Source: Nanobdellota archaeon
GTDB lineage: Archaea > Nanobdellota > Nanobdellia > Woesearchaeales > CG1-02-33-12
Reading direction: 5' to 3'
NCBI GenBank assembly: GCA_018901315.1
Contig: JAHIFA010000068.1
Span: 1-6,458 of the forward strand
Length of the DNA: 6,458 bases
The notes beneath the pieces were generated by a model. It saw nothing but the letters and a program-made list of their open reading frames with translations. It ran no database searches and was not told where the DNA came from. Below are positions 1-6,000 of this stretch, piece after piece (positions within the stretch are counted from its first letter, which is position 1; each line of letters opens with the position of its first letter). The position numbers and the translations under genes were made by a program.

Positions 1-329
1 AAAGAAAATTTCTTGTTTTTTGTTGTTTCTCCTGATTTTATTTTCAATAATAATGCAAGAAACCTGATTAAGTTTAGTGAGCCATTAAGATAGCACGAGG
101 GGCTGTTGCAGATTCTTATAATGTACTTGCCTTTTGGCTCTGTGTAAAGCATTTCATAAAAGGTTATAACACCATAAATCTGTGAGAATGGAATTCCTGT
201 TTTTCTGCTTAAGTAGTGTGCATTTGCCTCAGAAATACAGCCAAACCTGGCCTGAATCTCCTCAAGCATTGGCAGAAGAAGATTATCCTTTCTATCTCTT
301 ATAATCTCATCAATATCCTTAAAGCTCAT
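1..329 (-). CDS. nuoE: NuoE-like [2Fe-2S] thioredoxin-fold subunit of an NAD(P)-linked oxidoreductase or hydrogenase, 3' end cut by the window
   Basis: Translating the minus strand from ATG 329-327 gives 109 complete codons that run off the left edge. The protein follows the NuoE (24 kDa subunit) plan: an N-terminal helical part with LPMLEEIQARFGCIS (about 19-33), the YGVITFY motif (about 52-58), then P-x-GKYIIRIC at 65-74 and the first iron-sulfur cysteine pair, C74 and C79 (C-x4-C). A 'SGETT' segment follows at about 99-103, as in NuoE relatives. The second pair (usually CLGxC) and the last 40-50 residues lie outside the window. Family members carry one [2Fe-2S] cluster and normally partner with a NuoF-like flavoprotein that binds NADH. 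The same fold occurs as HoxE and as HydC of bifurcating [FeFe]-hydrogenases, so the symbol names the family, not complex I membership. The start is supported by GAGGTG four bases upstream and a TATA box farther up. It does not belong with the surface genes upstream. Confidence 0.88.
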   Translation of the reverse strand, partial: MSFKDIDEIIRDRKDNLLLPMLEEIQARFGCISEANAHYLSRKTGIPFSQIYGVITFYEMLYTEPKGKYIIRICNSPSCYLNGSLNLIRFLALLLKIKSGETTKNKKFS

Positions 330-333
330 GCTG

Positions 334-339
334 CACCTC
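334..339 (-). promoter_or_regulatory. Shine-Dalgarno of the NuoE-like gene
   Basis: The minus strand reads GAGGTG followed by four bases and then ATG (329-327). It matches the anti-Shine-Dalgarno end of archaeal 16S rRNA and fixes the start codon of this gene. Confidence 0.75.
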
Positions 340-363
340 TTTTTAATATAAAGGCCAGTCAAG

Positions 364-377
364 AACTATAAATAGTT
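364..377 (-). promoter_or_regulatory. Candidate archaeal TATA box of the NuoE-like gene, inside a 14-bp palindrome
   Basis: The minus strand contains CTATTTATAG (375-366). A start site about 25 bases downstream would fall near 344-346 and give a leader of roughly 15 bases that just contains the Shine-Dalgarno. The box sits in an inverted repeat with 6-bp arms (AACTAT, two bases, ATAGTT). An alternative box, TTTATATT, lies close to the start codon but would leave no room for the Shine-Dalgarno. This is inferred from spacing only. Confidence 0.5.
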
Positions 378-386
378 TATGATTTT

Positions 387-408
387 AAAAAAAGAAAAAA
401 GAAGAAAA
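387..408 (-). terminator. Oligo-T transcription terminator after the tandem pilin-like genes
   Basis: Starting six bases after the TAA at 416-414, the minus strand carries runs of 4, 2, 6 and 7 T separated by single C residues. Archaeal RNA polymerase typically terminates on such T tracts without a hairpin. The position, after the last gene of the pair and before the next promoter, fits an end of transcription unit. Confidence 0.65.
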
Positions 409-413
409 TATTA

Positions 414-680
414 TTATTTTAGACAGAATAATCCACCCTCAGGGTTATCATCACTTGCAGGAATTAATGAAGGGTTGTCTGGTAGATTCTCTTCTTTTAC
501 TAATCTCCCTCCTTTATTCAAACACGAGTCTTCAAAAGATTGTTGTGCTTCATCAACATTTTTTGTCCAACCCCCCATATTGCCAGTAAAAATCATTATT
601 AACACAACCAGAACTATCAGAACAATGGCCGCAATAACAATGGTATTCATTGGAAGGCCCTGGCCTCTTTTTGATTTCAT
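414..680 (-). CDS. Small pilin-like membrane protein, two-Cys tail (88 aa)
   Basis: I do not recognise a named family. The N-terminus MKSKRGQGLPMNTIVIAA resembles archaeal type IV pilin/archaellin (class III) signal peptides: basic residues, then G, with possible cleavage before Q7, then one hydrophobic helix at about 13-32. A GNMGGW turn follows, then a polar tail with only two cysteines, C53 and C86, which could form one disulfide outside the membrane. The first 37 residues match the upstream paralogue at 33 positions, while the tail differs except for the C-x3-GG motif at 53-58. The start is supported by GGGGTG six bases upstream. That site lies in the 11-base gap after, and right against, the paralogue's TAG, so the two are surely co-transcribed. 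A T-rich terminator follows. A structural or minor pilin subunit is likely, but a simple membrane-tethered peptide is possible. Confidence 0.8.
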   Translation of the reverse strand: MKSKRGQGLPMNTIVIAAIVLIVLVVLIMIFTGNMGGWTKNVDEAQQSFEDSCLNKGGRLVKEENLPDNPSLIPASDDNPEGGLFCLK

Positions 681-690
681 TTATTTCACC
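586..690. repeat. Copy 1 of a 105-bp duplicated gene start (pairs with 843-947)
   Basis: This segment spans the Shine-Dalgarno core, leader and first 30 or so codons of the 88-aa gene. It aligns without gaps to 843-947, with about 11 differences by eye. The similarity stops where the tails begin, so the conserved unit is the translation signal plus the membrane stem. Confidence 0.8.
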
Positions 691-691
691 C
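685..691 (-). promoter_or_regulatory. Shine-Dalgarno of the 88-aa pilin-like gene
   Basis: The minus strand reads GGGGTGA directly after the TAG stop (694-692) of the upstream paralogue, about six bases before ATG 680-678. The close packing suggests that translation of the second gene is linked to the first. Confidence 0.7.
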
Positions 692-937
692 CTATTTAAT
701 AGGTTTAGAACAGCATGTTCCAGTCTTACATTCTCCTCCTGCTATAGGCAGAATTCCTTCGTTAATATTACATGCAGCTACACATTCTCCTCCTTGTTCA
801 ACGCAATCTTGAACAGAATGTGTAAATCCTCCCATTCTTCCTGTAAAAATCATTATTATCACCACTAAAACTATTAGAACAATGGCCGCAATAACAATAG
901 TGTTCATTGGAAGGCTTTGGCCTTTTTTAGATTTCAT
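692..937 (-). CDS. Small pilin-like membrane protein with a six-Cys defensin-like tail (81 aa)
   Basis: No family is recognised with certainty. The N-terminus MKSKKGQSLPMNTIVIAA has the class III signal-peptide look (K-K-G, then Q7) and one hydrophobic helix at about 13-32, then GRMGGF. The remaining 40 residues hold six cysteines (45, 52, 56, 70, 75, 76) spaced C-x6-C-x3-C-x13-C-x4-CC, with GG before the second and fourth. This spacing and the closing CC resemble beta-defensin or knottin-like folds with three disulfides, although homology is not claimed. The domain should lie outside the cell. The start is supported by GAGGTG six bases upstream and by TATA boxes at 985-1004. The gene is first of a two-gene unit with its paralogue (11-base gap). 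Possible roles are a pilin subunit, a tethered binding peptide or a membrane-released effector. Confidence 0.8.
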   Translation of the reverse strand: MKSKKGQSLPMNTIVIAAIVLIVLVVIIMIFTGRMGGFTHSVQDCVEQGGECVAACNINEGILPIAGGECKTGTCCSKPIK

Positions 938-947
938 TTATTTCACC
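843..947. repeat. Copy 2 of the 105-bp duplicated gene start (pairs with 586-690)
   Basis: This is the 5' part of the 81-aa gene with its leader. It aligns gap-free to 586-690 at an offset of 257 bases. It marks a local tandem gene duplication followed by divergence of the downstream tail regions. Confidence 0.8.
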
Positions 948-949
948 TC
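944..949 (-). promoter_or_regulatory. Shine-Dalgarno of the 81-aa pilin-like gene
   Basis: The minus strand reads GAGGTG followed by AAATAA and then ATG (937-935). It is the same motif and spacing class as the sites of the 88-aa gene and the NuoE-like gene. Confidence 0.75.
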
Positions 950-984
950 ATTTGTTTGTTTTTGCTTGTTTTATAATAAAAGTT

Positions 985-1004
985 AATATAAAACAAATAT
1001 AAAG
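985..1004 (-). promoter_or_regulatory. Candidate promoter (two overlapping TATA-like boxes) of the small pilin-like gene pair
   Basis: The minus strand carries CTTTATATTTG (1004-994) and TTTTATATT (993-985) in the 112-base gap before the 81-aa gene. Initiation about 25 bases downstream of either box would give a 25-35 base leader containing the GAGGTG site. This suggests that the small pair can be expressed independently of the three genes upstream. Inferred from motif and spacing only. Confidence 0.5.
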
Positions 1005-1030
1005 CTATTTTAGGTTAACTAGTATTTAAA

Positions 1031-1042
1031 ATTATCGATAAT
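1031..1042. repeat. 12-bp perfect palindrome ATTATCGATAAT
   Basis: It lies eight bases past the stop of the 158-aa gene, in the gap before the small-pair promoter. It may be an operator or a weak RNA hairpin. It has no loop and only a short T run after it, so it is not a convincing terminator. Confidence 0.35.
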
Positions 1043-1049
1043 AACTTAT

Positions 1050-1526
1050 TTAGCTGCAGATATCCAGCTGTATGAATAAAGTGCCCCATTCTGTTGGAAT
1101 AGGGTATGTTACTGATTCCCTGTCTGCCTTTGGGGCACAGTTGTCATAAGCTGATATTGGATCATTACCAGGAATATACGCCCTGAATTCGTATTGTTTG
1201 TTCCATTTATCAAGGCTGTTGATTAAAATCTTCCCAATGGTATCATTAACCATTTCACATGAATCAAGTTCTTCACAATTTATCCTCTTAAAAGCAGCAC
1301 AATCCTGAAACAGATCTTTAACAGAGCTTTCTTTGCAAGTAGTTGTTGTCTCAAGCAAAACCTTAACCATATTAGAAGCGAGCTCAGAGTGAACAAAGGT
1401 CTTCTTAACATCAGAAGGTTCTCTCAAAACAACAAACTTGACAACAAATAAAAGCCCTATTGTGATAAGCAGAACTATAATAACAAGACCAACTATTTCT
1501 GCCTGTGATTTTTTGTTTTTTCTCAT
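1050..1526 (-). CDS. Pilin-like single-helix membrane protein with six-Cys outer domain (158 aa)
   Basis: No named family is recognised, though the N-terminus (KNKKSQAEIVGL, then a helix at about 11-34) is a style I associate with DPANN surface proteins. K5-K6-S7 before Q8 fits a class III prepilin-peptidase site, possibly cleaved before Q8. It could equally remain an uncleaved anchor. The outer domain (about 36-158) is mixed helical then strand-like, with six cysteines at 64, 76, 84, 90, 130 and 157, the last next to the C-terminus, enough for three disulfides. There is no cysteine before or within the helix. The ATG overlaps the TGA of the upstream 165-aa gene by four bases (ATGA) and has no visible Shine-Dalgarno, so translation is probably coupled. 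A minor-pilin or assembly-partner role is inferred from the N-terminus and neighbours. Confidence 0.82.
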   Translation of the reverse strand: MRKNKKSQAEIVGLVIIVLLITIGLLFVVKFVVLREPSDVKKTFVHSELASNMVKVLLETTTTCKESSVKDLFQDCAAFKRINCEELDSCEMVNDTIGKILINSLDKWNKQYEFRAYIPGNDPISAYDNCAPKADRESVTYPIPTEWGTLFIQLDICS

Positions 1527-2020
1527 TTTCTGTAAACATCCACAGTTAAAATGCCAAAATTATATGCCTTTGAAATAGGGTCATAAAGTGAAACAGGAAT
1601 ATTGATAGAGGATTTTGCTTTTGTGTCCTCAGTTGTTCTCTTGTAAATACTCCAGCTATCAACAGTGGGATAAGCCTGCTCAATAGTAATGCTGCTAAAT
1701 CCAAAGATATCAAAATAATATTCATTTTTTAAGTTTTGATATTGAGGGTCATTTATTATTTCACTCAATGCCTCAACTTTTAGTATGTCAAAGCAATCAT
1801 CAACAATAAAATTATTAGATGAGCACTGGAGTTCTGGCAGAAAAGAAACAAGCTGTGCTGTCTGGATTGCCTTTAATTCAAAATTGCCTTCTGCTGTCTC
1901 CTGAATAGTCGCTCCCTGTATCCTACCATAAAATATAAGCCCAAAGCCTATCAATACAAAAAATATCAGTAAGACAGCAATTGTTTCAAACATCTTTATC
2001 TGTGATTTTTTGTTTTTCAT
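1523..2020 (-). CDS. Pilin-like single-helix membrane protein (165 aa)
   Basis: No named family is recognised. It starts MKNKKSQIKMFETIAVLL: K4-K5-S6 then Q7 resembles the prepilin-peptidase site of its neighbours, and E12 stands near the position of the conserved Glu of type IV pilins (fifth or sixth residue after cleavage). The helix is at about 13-31. The outer part has two cysteines, C66 and C76, flanked by LPELQCS and DDCFDILK, probably one disulfide. The C-terminal half (about 100-165) alternates in a beta-strand-like manner and ends ILTVDVYRK. The start is one base after the stop of the 323-aa gene and lacks a Shine-Dalgarno. The stop overlaps the next gene by ATGA. The three genes thus form one translationally linked set. 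A minor-pilin-like role is inferred. A cleavage-independent membrane-anchored partner is the alternative. Confidence 0.82.
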   Translation of the reverse strand: MKNKKSQIKMFETIAVLLIFFVLIGFGLIFYGRIQGATIQETAEGNFELKAIQTAQLVSFLPELQCSSNNFIVDDCFDILKVEALSEIINDPQYQNLKNEYYFDIFGFSSITIEQAYPTVDSWSIYKRTTEDTKAKSSINIPVSLYDPISKAYNFGILTVDVYRK

Positions 2021-2021
2021 T

Positions 2022-2993
2022 TTAATAGATTGTGGGGCATGATGATGATTGCAAATATTGATTGCTTGTTTCTATGGAATTTATATTTGATTTAATTTCA
2101 TCTATGCTTTCTGTTGGATAATTCATTGAAAAAGGAGCTGTGCTATAATAAGATATGCAGCCAGTTCCACTATATAACCCTCTTAGAGTATTAGTCCTTT
2201 CTTCATAAACCATGCTAACTATCTTAAGTTTGTTAAATGCTTTTTTAACATTGCACACATAATCATCACGGCTTCCACTAAACATAGCTCCTAAAACTAA
2301 GGGGTTTCCAAGATAATCTGCTGTTCCAGTTGATTTAAATTCATTTCCCCTTTTGCTATAGAACTCTATCTCATTAGAGTCAGAATTTATACTTATTGCA
2401 CTAACCCTTTTATCAGGAACACTGCCAAGATTAGGCGGGACATTTGGATCTGAAACATCAAAAAACACAAGCTTAAAATTATTTCCTGTATCTTTTATAT
2501 TAGAAATGTCTTCTTCTTTTTTCTTGTTTATTCCATCAGGAAGCATATTAAAAAGTTCTTCTTCCTCATCATTAAGAGGTTCAATAAAAATATATTTGAT
2601 GTCTGGAGTTGTAAGATAAAGAAAATTAGTAACATGATAAGGGGCATTCCAGTCAAGAGCCCATGTCAGCAATGTTCTGCCTTTTATAACCTCTGGCGCA
2701 AATATTATCTTGTTTTTTGTTATGTCATCATCAATATCTCCCACAAATATTTTATCACAGTTAAATTTGATTTCCTTATTAGGAATTTTGATTTGGTTTA
2801 TAGTCCTTACACTAACCTCTGCTCCAGTCAGAATTGTTTGCATATTTGTCAGAATTGTCCCAGCAATTGATGTGTCAGAGGCTTCCCTGCCTTTAAACAC
2901 CAATGAGCCAAAAAACAGAAGAATTAAAACTCCAGCTATTAAAATAAAAACCCAGTTAAACTGGATACTAATCACCCCTTTTTTTGATTTCAT
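2022..2993 (-). CDS. Membrane-anchored pilin-like protein with large outer domain (323 aa)
   Basis: I do not recognise a named family. The N-terminus MKSKKGVISIQFNWVFILIA has K4-K5-G6 before V7, in line with the other four short proteins here, then a strong helix at about 14-33. The 'QFNWVFILIAG' opening is one I associate with DPANN membrane proteins (memory, not a search). The outer domain, about 290 residues, has an acidic stretch (NDEEEELF, about 140-147), many predicted strands, and four cysteines: C79, C247, C279 and C319 near the C-terminus. It is too large for an ordinary major pilin and fits better a minor or tip-like subunit or an accessory protein. It is first of a three-gene set (1-base gap, then 4-base overlap). 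It follows the large surface protein after 53 bases that hold no clear terminator, so a common transcript is plausible. No Shine-Dalgarno is visible. Confidence 0.83.
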   Translation of the reverse strand: MKSKKGVISIQFNWVFILIAGVLILLFFGSLVFKGREASDTSIAGTILTNMQTILTGAEVSVRTINQIKIPNKEIKFNCDKIFVGDIDDDITKNKIIFAPEVIKGRTLLTWALDWNAPYHVTNFLYLTTPDIKYIFIEPLNDEEEELFNMLPDGINKKKEEDISNIKDTGNNFKLVFFDVSDPNVPPNLGSVPDKRVSAISINSDSNEIEFYSKRGNEFKSTGTADYLGNPLVLGAMFSGSRDDYVCNVKKAFNKLKIVSMVYEERTNTLRGLYSGTGCISYYSTAPFSMNYPTESIDEIKSNINSIETSNQYLQSSSCPTIY

Positions 2994-3046
2994 TTTGCAA
3001 ATATGAGTTTAGAAGAGACAGATTAAAATAATTTCTGCTTGATAAA

Positions 3047-6000
3047 TTATTTCTTCTTATCTTTTTTATCGTATTTTTTAAGTTCAGCAGTTGCAACTAG
3101 TGACAGTTTCTCAAAAACATCTTTTGGGCTTTTTTCTTTCTTTTTTGTAACCTTCTTTGTAGCTTTTGTTTTTTTAGGAACACTATCTGTTTTTGTGGTT
3201 TCTGGTTTGCCTATATCCAGCCTTCCGTGAAGCTTCTCGCTTATATTGGTTTTTGGCTGAGCAGCAAAAGTGCCAAAGACTTTATCATGATCCCTGAATC
3301 GTTCCCTGTCTCTTTTTATTTTTTCCATTGCCTGTCTTCTTCTGATTTCAATTAATCTGCTTTGATCTGGACCAAAAGTTGTATGCGGCCTCATTGGAAA
3401 TGCTGAGGTAACTGGCTTGAATGGTTTTTTCTGCTTTGGCTTTGTGAAGTTCTTATACAATAAGTATCCACTTCCTGAAACCAGGAGGATTATTCCTATT
3501 ATAAGAAGAATAATTGGAAATACGGATGCTGGACGGCTGTCTGGGTCAGTTGGGTCAAACCCTTTCTTGACCTCATCTCCGTCTGAAACTCCATCACCAT
3601 CAGTATCTGGATTGGTTGGGTCTGTTCCCTCTTTGTGTTCATCTAAGTTTGTCAGGCCATCATTATCTTCATCATCATCTGCATCATTATATCCAGGGTC
3701 AAGACCATATTTTTCTTCCCAATCATTAGGCATTCCATCATTATCATTATCATTATCGCAGGCATCTCCTATGCCATCGCCATCAGTGTCTTCCTGGCCC
3801 TTATTGCTTACAAAAGGACAGTTATCATTCTTATCAGGTATTCCATCGCCATCAGTGTCTTTTTCAAAAGCAACGCACTTGCCGTTCAAGCAGCTGCCTG
3901 ATTCACAGTCAGAATTCTTTTTGCAGTTTTTTCCATCATTGCATTTCTTGTCCTTTTTCTCGGCGCAATTGCCGCCGCAGTCAACATCTGTCTCATCGCT
4001 GTCAAGCCTGTTGTTAGCGCATGTGTCCACGCCTATGCAGATTTTGAGTGTAGAGTCGCATTTTCCGGACTTGCAGTCAGAGTCCTTGTTGCATTCATCA
4101 TCATTCTCGCATTTTGAGCATGAGCCGCCGCAGTCAACATCTGTCTCATTGCCATTTTCTATTCCATCATCGCATGATGGCTTTGCGCATTTTTTGCTTG
4201 AGTTGCAGAATCCACTATAGCAGTCATCATTGACAAGGCAATCTTTATAAAGCTCGCATTTCGGACATGTATCTCCTCCGCAGTCTATAGATGTTTCATC
4301 TCCGTTCAGCTCAAGGTCAGTGCACTTAACTGGCTTTTTGGACGGGTCGATAGTGATTCCATCGCTCTTACCTATTTCACTAGACGAGCCTGCATTGCTT
4401 ATTGCAATTACGCTAAAGAAATATTTTGTTCCTTTGGTAAGGTTAAGCTCATCGCTGTTATGGTCTTCATCAACCCATACCCATTTATCCTCTTCTGTGC
4501 TGTTTGTCCAGTTGACTGTTAGGTTTCCAGATGAATCTTCAAGCATGTAAATAAAGTGTTTTATTCCTGAGAGCGGTTTTTTATCCAGCTTCCATTTCAC
4601 CCTTAGCCTGTCTGTGTAATAGGAATATTCAGGATAATCATCAATAGTGCTTGTGTCATTAACCCATGGTTTTGATACAGGAGATGTGTCAACAGTGAAG
4701 ATGATGGTGGTAATAGGCGATTGCAGCCCTTCTTTATAGCACCTTACATAATACCTATGGTCTCCATCACTTAACTGAGTTAGGAGCTTCTTGTGCTCAT
4801 AAGAACTATCACCAAAAGAGTTTGTTATGCTTGTTGAGATATTGTTGTAAAAGCATTGTGCATTTTTGTTTGTTTTAACACTTAAGTATATTCTTGACTC
4901 ATTAGTATATCTGCTGGTTGTTGATGTTACAATAAGATTCTGGCTTAGGTCAACACTGACAAGGATGTCTTTTATATTTGAAACTAATCCTGCCCTGTTT
5001 TTGCATGCAATATAATAAGTATAATCCTTTGTATCTTCTGGCAGGGTTATTGTCTGCGTATGCTTTATTGAAAACTCTGGCTTATCAAATCCAGGGAACT
5101 TATTTTTCATTGATTCATAGTTCTGTTCTTTTGCATCATATTTGCATATTGTTTTGTCGTCTGTCCCAACAACCAATACTGTTGCAACAGGCCTCTCAAT
5201 AATTGGATTTGGCTCTGCATAATATGTGCTTATGATTGGCTTTGAAGAGTCAACAGACAACTCAAATTCAGCAGCAGATTCTTCAGCAGACCAATAACCA
5301 TCATCGCATTTTACATAGAGCTTATGGATGCTCTCATCATCTAATTTAAAGCCTGTTTTTGTGTGTGTTTTGCCTCCAGAGCTGCTGAATGATTGCATAT
5401 TATTATAAAGTAAGCTAACATCAATACTAAACTTACAGGCTGAATTATGGTCTGTTGAAACCACAAGGTCAAAGGCATCTGTTTTAGAAACGCCATACTC
5501 TGGCTGTACAAGTTTGATGTATGGCCTGCACAAGCCGCCAAGGTCAATTTCTATTTCATTTGTTATAGTATCTTTTTCTTTATTTGAGCAGAGCATTTTT
5601 GTTGTGCATGCAGGATCATCCTTTGTTACCTTTATGTTATTGTCATTGTCATTGCAGTCAAGCCCAAGGCATATCTTATCTTTATCAATATCTATTGCAG
5701 TACCATTATTATTTACCTTGCATCCAAGGATTGTCCACTCCTCATTATCTCCATTGTTAGGAATTCCATCTCCGTCTTTGTCAGAGTCATCATCATTGCA
5801 AATCAAATCTTTGTCCCAGTCTCCATTTAGTCCTGTTCCTGAATCATCGCATTTAACAGGGCAAGTGCAATCATTATTGTTACACTTTCCAGGGCATGCA
5901 GAATCAGCTGTTCCATCACATTTTTCTGTTCCTTCTACAAGGTTATTTCCACACACTGGAGGTGGGCAAGTGCAATCATTATTGTTACACTTTCCAGGGC

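Noticed and set aside
379..868. Plus-strand frames opposite the two small pilin-like genes
   Set aside because: The minus-strand genes have Shine-Dalgarno sites, a paralogous match and clear membrane stems. The plus frames have none of these.
1031..1042. Palindrome as an intrinsic terminator of the three-gene set
   Set aside because: A loopless 12-bp palindrome of mostly A/T followed by only four T residues would not form a convincing terminator. Kept only as a possible operator.
2994..3046. Possible promoter (TTATTTTAA) in the 53-base gap before the 323-aa gene
   Set aside because: The box is a poor match to the archaeal TATA consensus in an AT-rich gap. No terminator is seen after the giant gene either, so read-through is the simpler reading.
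3417..4220. 267-codon plus-strand open frame rich in Ser, Pro and Leu
   Set aside because: It lies wholly opposite the Asp/Gly/Cys repeat region of the giant protein. Its SxS/PSP composition is simply the complement of repeated GAT/GAC/GGA codons, and it has no ribosome site or domain pattern.
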